From Heterohyrax brucei (Eukaryota > Chordata > Mammalia > Hyracoidea > Procaviidae), in contig CM053148.1 of NCBI GenBank assembly GCA_028571685.1, positions 89,798,001-89,862,000 of the forward strand: a stretch of 64,000 nt of DNA. The letters run 5' to 3'. A program made the position numbers and the translations under genes. Position 1 is the first letter of the stretch. Every line of letters starts with the position of its first letter. The notes beneath the pieces are model-generated. The model saw only the letters and a list, made by a program, of their open reading frames with translations, ran no database searches and had not been told where the DNA came from. Positions 43,345 through 54,724 of the stretch are shown piece after piece.

Positions 43345-43767
43345 CTTTATATTTTAGAACGACTTTACTACTCAAAACTCTACTCAGTTAGGGAAGGCTC
43401 CAAAGCCAATCACAGCTTTGATAAGGAAAGAAGCAATCCAGTGATCATCATGAAAACCTTGGTGTCATCATATTAAAAAGAGGTATGTACTACAGTTGTT
43501 ATAGTCCTTCCAGATGGAGAGGAAGTTGACAAGACCGGTAGTAATTAAAATTGGGTTTATATATAGTTTATTAAGGGGGATCATAGGGGCAGCTGTAAAG
43601 CACAACAAAGATGTATCATATCATTTCAAGAAAGGTAACACAAGAGTCTCAACAACCACAAAACTAGCTCTGAAAAAGGTGAAAAATCAACTCACAAAAA
43701 AGCCCGTCCCAGAACAGACTAATAAGAACAACAGAGAAAACATCAACATAAAAATAAACACATCACA
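43345..43767 (+). other. L1 inter-ORF region
   Basis: 423 bp between the ORF1 stop and the ORF2 ATG, A-rich toward the end. Holds an 88-codon frame (43514-43780) without recognisable domain that overlaps the ORF2 start. I regard it as fortuitous. Confidence 0.7.
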
Positions 43768-46700
43768 ATGGCAGCACTGAATACATACCTATCATTAATT
43801 ATACTGAATGTCAATGGACTGAAAGCTCCAGTGAAGAGACATCGAGTGACGTCTTGAATCAAAAGACATGACCCATCTGTATGTTGTCTACAAGAAACTC
43901 ACTTGAGACCTAAAGATAGAAACAAACTGAAAATTAAAGGTTGGAAGAATATATATCAAGCTAACAATGAACAAAGAAGAACAGGGGTGGCAATTCTAAT
44001 CTCAGACAAAATCAATTTTAATGTCAAATCCACCATTGTGGACAAAGACGGACACTATTTATTGCTGAAAGGTTCAGTACACAAGCAAGACTGAACTATA
44101 TTAAATATTTATTCACCTAATGTCAGAGCACCTAAATATGTCAAAGAAACACTGACTACACTCAAAAGAGAGTTAGATGACTCCACCATAATAGTGGGAG
44201 GCTTTAACACTCCACTCTCATTACTAGACAGATCATCTATAAAAAAACTCAGTAAAGATACAGAAGACCTCATTGCCACAATTAACCAACTAAACCTCAA
44301 TGATATATACAGAACCTTCCACCCATCAGAAGACAACTACACCTTCTTCTCCAGTGCACATGGAACATTCTTCAGAATTGACCATGTGATAGGCCATAAA
44401 GCAATGCTCAACAAAATCCATACCATTGAATTACTGCAAAGCATCTTCTCAGATCATAAAGCCATAAAAGTTGAAATCAATAGCACAAAAAACATAGATA
44501 GAAAGTGGAACTCTTGGAAACTGAACAACTTGCTCAAAAAAAACATGAATTATAGAGGAAATCCAGGATGAATTAAAGAAATTCATGGATTCCAATGAGA
44601 ACGAAAACACTTCCTACCAGAACCTATGGGATACAGCCAAAGCAGTGCTCAGAGGTCTGTTCATCTCCATAAATACACATATCTGGAAGGAAGAAAGAAA
44701 CCAAATCAAGGAACTAACCCTACGGCTTGAACAAGTAGAAAGAGAACAACAGAGGAAACCCTCAGGCACCAGAAGAAATGACATCATAAAGATTAGAGCA
44801 GAGCTAAATGAATTAGAGAATAGAAAAACAACTGAAAAAATTGAAAAGACTAAAAGCTGGTTTTTCTGAGAAGATCAACAGAATTGACAAACCACTGGCC
44901 AAACTTACTACAGAAAAGCAGGAAAGGAAACAGATAACCCAAATTAGAAATGAGAGGGGGGTTGACACCACAGATGCAATGGAAATCAAAAATATCATAA
45001 CAAAATACTATGAAAGACTGTACTCTAACAAATTTGAAAACCTAGAGGAAATGGACCAATTCCTTGACTCATACCACCTACCCAAATTATCACAACTTGA
45101 AGCAGAACAACTTAATAAATCCGTCACAAAGGAAGAGATTGAAAAGGTCATCAAAACACTGCCACCCAAAAAAAGTCCGGGTCCAGATGGCTTCACGGCA
45201 GAATTCTACCAAGCATTTAGAGAAGAGTTATCTCCAATACTACTGAAACTATTTCACAGTATAGAAACAGATGGAGTGCTCCCAAACTCATTCTATGAAG
45301 CCAGCATAACCCTGATACCCAAGCCAGGGAAAGACCCAACAAAGAAAGAGAGCTACAGATCGATATCACTCATGAATCTAGATGCAAAAATCTTCAACAA
45401 AATTCTTGTCAATAGAATACAACAACATATCAAGAAAGTAATCCATCCTGACCAAGTGGGATTCATACCAGGGATTCAAGGCTGGTTCAACATCAGAAAA
45501 ACAATTAATGTGATTAACCACATAAATAATATAAAGGACAAGGATCACCTGATTTAGTCCATTGATGACGAAAAGGCATTTGATAAAATCCAACACCCAT
45601 TCACGCTAAACTCTTAGCAAATGGGCATAACGGCAAATTCCTCAACACAATAAGGGCCATTTATACAAAGCCAATTGCCCATGTCATCCTGAATGGAGAG
45701 AGACTGAAAGACTTTCCCTTGAGATCAGGAACTAGACAAGGATGCCCACTGTCACCTCTTCTATTCAACATTGTGCTAGATGTTTTAGCCAGAGCAATTA
45801 GACAAGACCAAGAAATAAAGGGCATCTGCATTGGCAAAGAGGAAGTTAAAATCTCCCTTTTTGCAGATGATATGATTGTATAAGCAGAGAATCCAAAGGA
45901 ATCTATAAGTAAACTACTCTAACTGATAGAAGAGTTCAGCAAAGTCTCAGGATACAAGATAAACATAAGTAAATCAGTAGCATTCCTTTATACAAACACC
46001 AAGACTGTTAAGGAAAAAATTATCAGATCAGTACCATTTACGACAGCTCCTGAGAAGATAAAGTACCTAGGAATTAATCTAACCAGAGAAACAACAGACC
46101 TTTACAAAGACAACTACAAGCCCTTACTACAAGAAACTAAGAGAGACTTAGACAAATGGAAAAACCTACCCTGCTCATGGATAGGAAGACTTAACATTGT
46201 GAAAATGTCTATTTTACCCAAAGCAATCTATTTATATAATGCAATGCCAATACAAGTTCCAGTGACATTTTTTAATGAGATGAAGAAACAAATCACCAAT
46301 TTTGTTTGGAAAGGGAAGAAGACCCGGTTAAGCAAGGTACTACTAAAGAAGAAGAACACACTGGGAGGCCTTTCATTATCTGATTTTAGAACATATTACA
46401 TTGCCACAGTGGTCATAACAGCCTGGTACTGATATAAGAACAGACAGATAGATCAGTGGAACAGAACTGAGACCCCAGAGATGACACCATCTGTCTATGA
46501 ACAAGTGATATTTGACAAAGGCCCTAAGACATTAAACTGGGGTGAAAACAGTATTTTCCACAAATGGTGCTGGCAAAAGTGGATACCCATCTGCAAGAAA
46601 CTGAAACAAGATCCATATCTTACACCTTATACAAAATCAACTCCAACTGGATAAAAGACCTAAATATCAAACCTAAAACGATAAAGCTCATCAAAGAAAA

Positions 46701-47578
46701 GTTAGGAACAACAATGGAAGTTTTAATACACAATATGGACAGACTCCAAAATCTGTCAAATGAACCACAATCATCAGAAGAGAAAATAAATGGGATCTAT
46801 TAAGCATTAAACACTTTTGCTCATCTGAAGACTTTATTAATAGAATTAGAAGAACACCTACAGAATGGGAAAAAATATTTGGCAACTCTATGTCAGACCA
46901 ATGGCTGATTTCCATAATCTATAAGATACTACAAAATATTAACAAGAAGAAGATAAATCATCCAATCAAGTGATGGGCAACGGAGATGGACAGACATTTC
47001 ACTAAAGAAGAGATCCAGGCAGCCAAAAAACACATGTGGACATGTTCACAATCTTTAGTTATTAAAGACATTCAAATCAAGATGACAATGAGATACCATC
47101 TCACCCCAACAAGTTGGCCGTGGTCCAAAAAACACAAAACAACAAATGCTGGAGAGGCTGTGGAGAAAGTGGAACCCTCCTACACTGTTGGTGGGATTGC
47201 AAAATGGTCCAGCCTCTTTGGAAAGCAATCTGGCGCTTCCTTACAAAAATGGATATTGATATACCATTTGACCCAGTAATTCCACTACTTGGAGTGTATC
47301 CTACAGAATCAAAGCCTTTCACACCAACAGACATGTGCACCAGAATGTTTATCGCAGCACAGTCCACGACAGCAAAAAGATGGAATCAACCCAGATGCCC
47401 AACAACAGAAGAATGGATAGGTAAACTATGGTATATATACTCAATGGAGCACTATGCAATGATAAAGAACAACAGTGACTTCAGGAAACATCTCATGACC
47501 TGGTTTCAAATGGAAGACATGTTGAGTGAAAGTAGTCAGCGACAAAAGGACAAATATTGTATGAGACCTCTACGATAA
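43768..47578 (+). pseudogene. L1 ORF2 (endonuclease, reverse transcriptase, Cys-rich), broken
   Basis: The ATG at 43768 opens MAALNTYLSLIILNVNGLKA. The endonuclease domain has CCLQETHLRPKD and SDHKAIK, but the usual GDFN is GGFN (GGC at 44200-44202), losing a metal-binding Asp. In-frame TGA stops lie at 43855-43857 (likely TGG before) and 44092-44094. Frameshifts lie near 44555 and 44865 and after 45557. The reverse-transcriptase part keeps [25 protein letters not shown] (motif A), [14 protein letters not shown] and FADDMIV (45860-45880, catalytic DD at 45866-45871). The C-terminal zinc-knuckle is [18 protein letters not shown] (~47147-47200). About 1,270 codons overall, the usual ORF2 length. 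Confidence 0.94.
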
Positions 47579-48586
47579 GATCTCAAAAACAAACTTGTGT
47601 ATAGAAGAAAAGACTCTTTGACAGCTGCAAGGGAGGGGAGAGAGGGAGGGAGGGGTGAGAGTTTAGATTAGATAGTTGCTAGGTATCTGGTTGGGTGAAA
47701 TCGGTGACAGCACACATTAGAAAAAAGAACAATATTAAGTGGACTTAAATATAACATGAGTACTCCTTCCATCTTAACCCAATATTGCAAGGACAGAGTA
47801 GCTGGGACAGGGGGCAGGGGACCATGCTCTTAGGAGAAAGCCAGGCCAATTGGCACAACTAGCATTTTGTTAAGAGGGCTCTCTGCACCCCACGTTGGTG
47901 AGCAGCGTCTGGGGTCTTAAAAGCTGCCAAGCTGCCATTCGAGGGCACAACAAATGGTCCCAGCTCAGCAGGAACAGATGCTCTCCGAGGACCAAAATGA
48001 CATGGGGGAAAGACAACCCAGAAGACAGAGACCCACATCAGTGGGTGCCTACATCAACTTGGGACCGGAAGAAGCAGATGGTGCCCGACCACCACCAGTG
48101 ATAGCTGTGATGGAGCTCACTAAGTTGAGTCTCACTGGCAACACAAGATTAAAAAGGAGTGCACCCTGAGATCCCTACTTAAAGACCTCAATTGATGGTA
48201 CAGTGATTTCGGGGTTCCTCTGGGAGCATGGCCCCTCACCCTGATGCTGCCCTTGACCATAAATCATAACGAAGGTCCACGCTTCAGACAGGAATGGATT
48301 GGACTTGGCGATGCAGTGATCATATATTGGATGCACTTTATGGTTCTATACGTCTCTAGGATATCATCCTGCTGACCTCTGGCTGGAGGAAGGAGAGTGG
48401 GGGGAGAGGTGGGGAAAGGAGACTGTTGGGAGGATGAGACATGTATGGAGCAGAGAGGAATAATGTGCTGTCACCGGACAGGGAGAGCAGTGGAAGCTGC
48501 ATATAGGTGAGTATGTAAATTTACACGGGAATGTACATTTTCACTCAGTTATATTAAATAAAAAATTAAAAAATATATATATATAT
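47579..48586 (+). other. L1 3' UTR
   Basis: About 1 kb. Starts GATCTCAAAAACAAACTTGT, has a G-rich tract GGGAGGGGAGAGAGGGAGGG (47632 on), typical of L1 3' UTRs and able to form G-quadruplexes. It then has GTCTGGGGTCTTAAAAGCTG, GGACCGGAAGAAGCAGATGG and TTCACTCAGTTATATTAAAT, and ends in an A/TA-rich tail. The fragments at 23628, 27847, 31058 and 62174 align to its last 360-700 bp. Confidence 0.9.
48557..48562 (+). terminator. L1 poly(A) signal AATAAA
   Basis: Canonical hexamer just before the A-rich tail. Confidence 0.85.
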
Positions 48587-48601
48587 ATATATCACAGTGG
48601 T
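48587..48601 (+). repeat. L1 target-site duplication, right copy
   Basis: ATATATCACAGTGGT, after a (TA)n expansion of the tail/TSD junction. Confidence 0.95.
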
Positions 48602-48898
48602 AAAAGACATCCCTGATGAAAGTAAGGAGATACAAAAAAAGTAAACACGAATGTTGGCTAAATACATCAATGATATTAGCTACCACCTGTGAAAACCGTA
48701 ACAGTAGCTATTGATCATGGTTACAAAATTAAAATTAATTTCTAGACCAAAAAAAAAAACCAGTATCAAAGGGTAGGTTTTCCCATGTTGTGGAAATTTT
48801 TATATCTGGAAGATAGAGACATTGATTATAAAAATATTCAGTCAAATGCATAAGTTAAAGGTAAGCACTGAGAGAGTAGAAATCCGTTTACCTTCTGT
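48602..48898. other. No gene or recognised repeat
   Basis: No recognised element. Confidence 0.4.
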
Positions 48899-48971
48899 CT
48901 TAGGGTGAGCCCTCTAGAGAAACCAAATCAGTGGAGTACACACAGTACCTGAACATAGTTGTGTTAAGTGT

Positions 48972-49130
48972 TATACCTCATTGCTGAATATCACTACCGT
49001 CACCTCTGAAGTAATACCCTTGGGAAGCTACGCATTGATGTCGAATGCCTGGTCCACTCTTCAAAGCAATTTTGGAACTCTTTCTGGAATAGCCATTGTG
49101 CACGGCGGCAAGGTGGCAAGTTCACGAACC
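48972..49130 (-). mobile_element. mariner derivative, antisense, internally deleted
   Basis: Antisense 3' coding part (CTTCAAAGCAATTTTGGAAC, CTCATTGCTGAATATCACTA) followed at 49111-49130 by AGGTGGCAAGTTCACGAACC. That string is the complement of the 5' terminal region of the element at 35399. The middle ~1 kb is missing and the outermost bases at both ends are eroded. Confidence 0.7.
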
Positions 49131-49136
49131 CTATGG

Positions 49137-49488
49137 TACAGTTGTCTGTGAAGAAGTTTTAGCCAGCAAACAAATAACTGTATTGGAACACCCTCTCCAT
49201 TCACCTGATCTTGTCCCCACTGACTTATTTTTCTACCCAAAAATAAAGGAAATATTGAAAGGATGACATTTTGATGACATTCAGGACATCAAGTTTAATA
49301 TGAAGACAGACCTGATGACCTTTCCAGAAAAAATAGTTCCTAAATTGCTTTGTAGGCTGCACCAGGCACTGACATCAGTGGATAGCTTCCCAAAGTGAGT
49401 GCTTCGAAAGTGACCTCAGTGATATTCAGCAATGAGATTTGTAGCACTTTTTCTAGGGTGAGTTCATAAACTTAATTGGCTGAACTTG
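49137..49488 (+). mobile_element. mariner 3' fragment, sense
   Basis: About 350 bp collinear with 36352-36708: GAAGTTTTAGCCAGCAAACA, CTCCATTCACCTGATCTTGT, GACATTCAGGACATCAAG, 3' inverted repeat CATAAACTTAATTGGCTGAA and final CTTG followed by TA (49489-49490). Lies head-to-head with the antisense derivative just upstream. Confidence 0.85.
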
Positions 49489-49529
49489 TATGTGTATCTG
49501 GCTGTCTGTTTCTTGTGTCTGTTGTCTCT

Positions 49530-49572
49530 CTGTGTGTGTATCTATCTATCTATAGATACATATATATATATT
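49530..49572. repeat. (TG)n/(TATC)n/(TA)n microsatellite
   Basis: TGTGTGTGTATCTATCTATC followed by TACATATATATATA. Confidence 0.85.
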
Positions 49573-49574
49573 TA

Positions 49575-49750
49575 CATGCTTGGAAAAGTAGATCATCAGC
49601 AAAAAAGAGGAAGATGGTCAAGAAGATGAATTGACACAGCAGCTACCACAATGGTCATAGGCATTAAAACTTTTGTGGGAATGGTTCTATTATACATAGC
49701 ATCTCTGAGAGTTGGGAGCGACTTGGTGGTACTGAACAAAAACAAATTAT
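49575..49750 (+). mobile_element. RTE LINE 3' end
   Basis: CATGCTTGGAAAAGTAGATC, CAGCAAAAAAGAGGAAGATG, GATGAATTGACACAGCAGCT, CGACTTGGTGGTACTGAACA: RTE 3' UTR order, 5' truncated. Confidence 0.78.
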
Positions 49751-49771
49751 ACACACACACACACACACATA
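49749..49771. repeat. (CA)n microsatellite
   Basis: TACACACACACACACACACAT. Confidence 0.85.
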
Positions 49772-50635
49772 TGTAAAATGAGACAGAGAGAGAAAGAAAG
49801 ATTTGTATCAAAGAAATGACTCATACTAGCAGAGCCTGGGAAGTCCTAAGTCCTCGGAGCAAGCTGGAAACTTCTCCCTGCTATCTCAGCTGTAGGGGCT
49901 AGTGAACCCTAGACCTCAGAAGCTAACCAATTTCAAGACAGGCAGGCAAGTTTCTAGCTCAGGTCCCAAGGACTAGAGGTCAGATGAATAGGGTCCAGGT
50001 TCATAATTTGAAGCAGGTAAAAGCCAGTGAGCATTGCCAGAAAGTCCACTTGTGTCAGATGCCAAGACATTTCCAGCATTCCAGCCATATTCTTCTTTAC
50101 CTCCATCATGTAGCATTAAACCAATTTTCCTCTTGGTAATCAGGATCAAGTACCGACCAGTACTGTAATTCTGTTCTTTGCCTGTTGACCCAGGGAGTAA
50201 GAAGTACAAAGTGGCCAAGTGGCATTCCTCTAAGGCAATGAATTTAGTGATGTGTCTTCAGGTGGGAACATTCCTCTCTTTTGGAACTAAGACCTCTAGA
50301 CCCACAAAGCACAGTGTCCCAGGGGTGGGGGGTTGGAATTTCTCAAGTAGGTCACTAGGAGTAAAAGTCAGTGGTGACACTCCCATTTCTATGCCTTGAT
50401 TCTTGGATCCATTAATGCTGGCTCAAGGTGAAACCACACCCTGTAGTGGACACAGGCCACACCTCTAAGGAAACTTGCTTTCAACCAATTGGCTGCTCAT
50501 GGCAGATCCCAGTGTGGAAATGATCACCTTGCATCAGATCTCATCATGGAAATAATTGCATCCTTTTAGGACTGCCAAATTAGATCATAACTGTCAAGCT
50601 AATGAGAATCATGACTCAGCCAAAGTGGTACAGGA

Positions 50636-51627
50636 TTTGAAAGACAGCACTTTGCAAGCTGTCAGAGGTAAAAAATAAATTAAATTCAATTAAAAAAATC
50701 TTAGTTTAGCAGCGTATGTTATACAGGTGGAGAAAATAAGACTTACAATGGAATTAAAGAATCAACTATAACCTCTCTAAAATCACACTGGAATTTGGAG
50801 AAACGAAGGCCAATCAGGGGCAAAAGCATGCTGGCCTGAATCAAGCCGTCAAGTCATGCTACACAATTGGTTCATATCTGAAGTATGTCATTTCAAGTAC
50901 TTAATGCAAATCTTTCTAATTCAACCATTGTGATACCTTCCTCCCCACCCCAATCTTGTGATATATGTGGAATCCAGTGTCTATCATCTGGGTTCATTTT
51001 CTTCTTAGAATAGTTGACTTTTACTAATAAACAAGTATACATAGGTAGTATATTCCATTACTATTTTTATGTATGTACTCGAATGTTGACAGTGGCTTTC
51101 AGTGGGGCAGTGACCTGGATTACCAGGCTGGGGGTGTCCCTGTGGACTTTTCACTCTTTGTGTCTCTTACTATGTGGAACTTTTACTTGTTGTGAAGTCT
51201 GCTTTTCATTTGCTCCTTTCGAGTCACTCTCCAGCCTCCGCCAACCTGTGACTGGCTTCGTGGGATACACCTGTATGACACATAACATTGACACTAGCAT
51301 TCCAATATTTTGGTTGAATCAAGTCAATGATGTACTTGGACAGAAAGTCAGAGAAAGGAAAGACAGTGGCTCAAGGTGTTTATTCCCCTGGCTCCCTATC
51401 TAAGATGCTGCTTTGAATTCTCTGTGTATCTTGAATGTCACTGCTGCTTTCAGAGGAATCTTTGTTCCGTGATCTATTCTATTAAGTTGTCACTGCTCTC
51501 TCCCTGTTTCCTTCAAGGTTATGGTTCAGTGACAGCTTCATTCCTGCTAAGTCTAGGTCACTCGATAATCACTTTTGCTTAATCTACAACTTTGTAAATT
51601 AGCTCTTCCTAAACTCTCCTAGGAAAC
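50636..51627. other. No gene or recognised repeat
   Basis: About 1 kb. The 129-codon frame at 51014-51403 is the longest sense frame outside the L1 ORFs, but it shows no domain or codon pattern that I would call coding. Confidence 0.4.
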
Positions 51628-51790
51628 TCAGGTGGTGTAGAGTGGTTAAGTGCTATATCTGCTAACCAGAAGACTGGCAGTTCTAGTCTGCTGGGTGTTC
51701 CCTAGAGACCTTATGGAGTGGTTCTACTCTGTCCTTTAGAGTTGCTATGAGTCAGAATCAACTCATTGACATTGGATTTCATTTTTTAAA
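51628..51790 (+). repeat. AfroSINE, short form
   Basis: GGTGGTGTAGAGTGGTTAAG head; GAGTTGCTATGAGTCAGAAT 3' block; tail degraded to TTGACATTGGATTTC. Confidence 0.88.
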
Positions 51791-52487
51791 CTCTCTTAAC
51801 TTCACTGTGGCAGCTGGTGCTATTGAAACCCTAATAGGTACATTGTTTAATAAACAAATAATTTTAATTTTCATGTACCAAATAAAGATACTTTATCATT
51901 TACAGACACAGAGATGAAGGCATCAGAGAGTTCATAGAGGATGAGGGATATCAGTCTCAATTAAAATAATCTATCTCTTCTGTATGATTTTAACTGTAGA
52001 AGACTCCTTATCATATAACATAGGATACTGATGTTATATGATGTCTCCTTAGCATCCAGTTTCCTTCCTGTCAAATTTCACCTTCTATGACAGAAGATGT
52101 TTTTAAATGCATTGCTCCTCATCCTGCTCTCTGGATGACAAGGTCCAATGACATGTAGAAGACGGAGGGAGAGAGGGATTCAGAGAAAGATTTTTATTTT
52201 AATTAATGAGAGTGATGAAAGACGAAATTGCTGTGTCCTGTTTCTTTTCATATTGCCTGAAATGCTATCGTGTCTGGATCTGATCTTTAAACCCACAAAA
52301 AATGACTTTCAGCTAGGAAGGAAAATATTACCTCCATCGTGAGAATGGAGGAGTGAAGACAAAGAATCTGATTCCCTTAGGACTTCATGGATGTTCAGGT
52401 CCAATTCAAGAACAGCTAACGGCTAGAATTTTTATTCTATTAGATAATTAATTCAGTGCTGTTGTTTTTAAGCTACTATGAGTTCTT
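51791..52487. other. No gene or recognised repeat
   Basis: No recognised element. Confidence 0.4.
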
Positions 52488-52634
52488 TGGTTAAGGCCAT
52501 AGCTGCTAGCCAGAAAGTTAGCAGTTGAAATCCACCAGTCACTCCTCAGAAGCTATGGGGCGGCTCTGCTCTGTCTATGTAGTTGTTATGAATCAGAATT
52601 GAATTGATGGCAGTGTGTTTGGTGTTTTGGGTTA
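52488..52634 (+). repeat. AfroSINE, short form
   Basis: GTTCTTTGGTTAAGGCCATA head; ends GGCAGTGTGTTTGGTGTTTT. Confidence 0.88.
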
Positions 52635-53110
52635 TTAGCTGTTTATTTTACTAAGGTTAAAATGGTTTTTGATTCACATAGATAATAAGTTGAAAGAGGC
52701 ACTGTAGCCTATGGTGTGATTGTGTCATGAATTGCCTATATTTTATAAACTTTCAAGTACTGCCTTTTACATTTACGTCATTCTTTGCCTGACATTGATT
52801 TGTGTATGAATACAACATAATTTTCCACATTTACAGTCAGTTCCATTGCCCTCAGTTGAAGAGTTTAGCCCTTTCCTACATATGTGCCTTACTGACTCTA
52901 CTGAATGTATTGATTTAAGTATGTTTAGGCTTGTTTCTAAACTTTCCATTAATTTATTTATATTGCTACAAAATCTTACCTCCATTCCTTAATTACTTTT
53001 GTTTTATCATGTCGTCATAAAGCTTAGCATAAATAAGTTCATTGTGTATTCTCATTCTAGAAAATATCTTGCTTTTCTGAGCCTTTTGAACACACACATA
53101 TGCATATATA
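52635..53110. other. No gene or recognised repeat
   Basis: No recognised element. Confidence 0.4.
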
Positions 53111-53170
53111 TACACACATCGAAGGCACTTGGCTTACACACATATAAACATATATATTTATGTGTATATA
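53111..53170. repeat. (CA)n/(TA)n microsatellite interrupted by a 16-bp insert
   Basis: ATATATACACACAT … ACACACATATAAACATATAT, split by a non-repeat 16-mer (53120-53135). Confidence 0.8.
53120..53135 (+). repeat. Possible 16-bp micro-insertion of an RTE/SINE 3' tail
   Basis: CGAAGGCACTTGGCTT matches the terminal CGATGGCACTTGGCTT of 59239-59254 at 15 of 16 positions. It is bracketed by TACACACAT on both sides (53111-53119 and 53135-53143, one T shared with the insert). The bracketing repeat is a microsatellite, so the TSD reading is less secure than at 23065 or 37418. Confidence 0.6.
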
Positions 53171-53782
53171 TAATAAATGTCCTTAATCCATGTTGATTCA
53201 TATAGTTTAATGAAAGAGACATCATCTCATTTAAGGCAGATGGCTTATTACTGAAATTATTTTTGTGTACTTTTGATTATACAAATTATCCCAATATAAC
53301 TGTACACAATGAAGTCTACTCTAATGCCATTCACTGCAAGGCAGATGTCAGCTATTTTCAACTTAAATGCATAGAAAATGGCATCTTAATATTAATTTAA
53401 TGAATAAATGTAAATAGAATTATTAAATGTGAAGAATTATTAAAATTCAAGAATTTGTCTATGTTTTTGTTAAATTAAAATTTATTTATTCATATATTTA
53501 TTTAGTACACTGTATAATTAATAAGGCTCTGGGGGAAAACTCTCAGGCAATTTTTCCACTTTATAGAGGAAACTAAAGTCTTTTGTGTTCCGGTTCTCTG
53601 AATATTATGTTTAAATTATTAGTTTGTATTTTCTTAAACTATATTCACATTTTCCCACTCACACTTGATTTCTAAAACTGATTCTCACTCTTACTGCTGT
53701 ATGAATTGTCTCTATGATCATACAGTAATAAAATAGGATATGGTAACATTAATCATTAAAATATTCTGCATTAAATAATAAA
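53171..53782. other. No gene or recognised repeat
   Basis: Strongly AT-rich. Confidence 0.4.
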
Positions 53783-53997
53783 TACGCTGCTGTTGGGTGC
53801 CACCAAGCTGACTCTGAATCACAGTGACCCTGTGTGTGACAGACCAAAACTGTCCCATAGACTTTTCTTGGCTATAATCTTTGCCAAAGCAGATAGACAG
53901 GTCTTAGACCCACAGAGGACCTGTGTGTGTTTGAACTTGCAAACTTCTGGGTGACTGGCAGCAGAGTGCTTAACTGTTGTGCCACCATGGCTCCTTA
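53783..53997 (-). repeat. AfroSINE, long form, with RTE-like terminus
   Basis: Antisense: CGCTGCTGTTGGGTGCCACC at the 3' end (compare the RTE GTTGTTAGGTGC), CCTGTGTGTGACAGACC, long-form block TTTGCCAAAGCAGATAGACA, head TAACTGTTGTGCCACCATGG. Confidence 0.85.
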
Positions 53998-54047
53998 AAT
54001 AATGAGCATAGAATAGTTATGTTTTAATGATAAGTGAAAACCACTAA

Positions 54048-54134
54048 ACGGAGGACTGTCTCAAGATACTGGGAATCATGGCCCACCCACGGGACTACAT
54101 CTATTTTGGGGGGGACACAATTCAATCCATGATA
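54048..54134 (-). mobile_element. MaLR-like LTR fragment, antisense
   Basis: Only the end: CAAGATACTGGGAATCATGG … GGGGACACAATTCAATCCAT then GATA. Confidence 0.75.
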
Positions 54135-54231
54135 CCATCAAACACTTTCTTTCACCCATTTGTTTCCTTTTGACATAATAATTGCACCACTGATTTTTAT
54201 TTCTTTCTTTATTTTTGCTGGATAGATAGAT

Positions 54232-54428
54232 CCAAAAACCCACTGCAAATGAGTCAATTCTTACTTAGGGAAACTCCCCGGACAGAGTAGGACTACCCCA
54301 CAGAATGTCAAGGCTGTCCTCACAGAACTCACTGCCGCATCTTTCTCCTCTGGAGAGGCTGGTGGATTCAAAGCACCGACCTTTCCGTTACTAGTCAAGA
54401 GCTTCAACACTGCCAGTACGGCTTGTAA
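54232..54428 (-). repeat. AfroSINE, long form
   Basis: Antisense: AAAACCCACTGCAAATGAGT, GACAGAGTAGGACTACCCCA, long-form block CTGCCGCATCTTTCTCCTCT, head CAACACTGCCAGTACGGC. Confidence 0.85.
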
Positions 54429-54724
54429 ATAAATGGGGAACATATGAATTCACAAAAATCACATATTTTTCTTTCTGGAATTAAAGTAATTATTCGTTAT
54501 GTGAAGTTTTTATTTGTTTCTCTATTTGATTCCATGTTTTATTTTCTTTTTATTGGGTTTGAGAAATGTGGGAATATATAAAACTACAGTACTGCACTGT
54601 CTTGCAAATAACGTGGTGAGACTGTCTTTAAGTTCAGGATCGGGAGCAGCATTGGAGAAAGTTAGCCACAGCTGCTGGGTGGTGGTGTCTGCTAAAAGAA
54701 ACTCAGGAAGCACATATGAAATAA
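54429..54724. other. No gene or recognised repeat
   Basis: Sense and antisense frames here are mutual shadows without recognisable domain. Confidence 0.4.

Larger units (their letters stand above)
41413..48586 (+). mobile_element. Full-length L1 retrotransposon, inactive
   Basis: About 7.17 kb with 5' UTR, ORF1, ORF2, 3' UTR with G-rich tract, AATAAA and A/TA-rich tail, bracketed by a perfect 15-bp TSD. It is a complete insertion rather than a truncated one, and the intact TSD points to a fairly recent date. ORF1 has one frameshift, and ORF2 has several stops and frameshifts plus an endonuclease active-site change, so it cannot retrotranspose by itself. It is the reference for the seven shorter L1 pieces in the window. 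Confidence 0.96.
48899..50635 (+). mobile_element. LTR-like element (TGTCTTAGG family), interrupted
   Basis: 5' bit TGTCTTAGGGTGAGCCCTCT at 48899-48965. The remainder at 49786-50635 (AAGAAAGATTTGTATCAAAG, GAAGTCCTAAGTCC, then AGGCCACACCTCTAAGGAAA, CCAATTGGCTGCTCATGGCA and CATGACTCAGCC). The gap holds mariner and RTE pieces and simple repeats. Related to 38079-38658. ORFs at 49973-50399 are shadows. Confidence 0.5.

Noticed and set aside
43514-43780. Extra L1 gene between ORF1 and ORF2
   Set aside because: 88 codons, Lys/Asn-rich from A-rich DNA, overlapping the ORF2 start. No recognised domain.
51014-51403. 129-aa ORF as a host exon
   Set aside because: No domain, no clear splice sites and unremarkable composition; cannot be supported.
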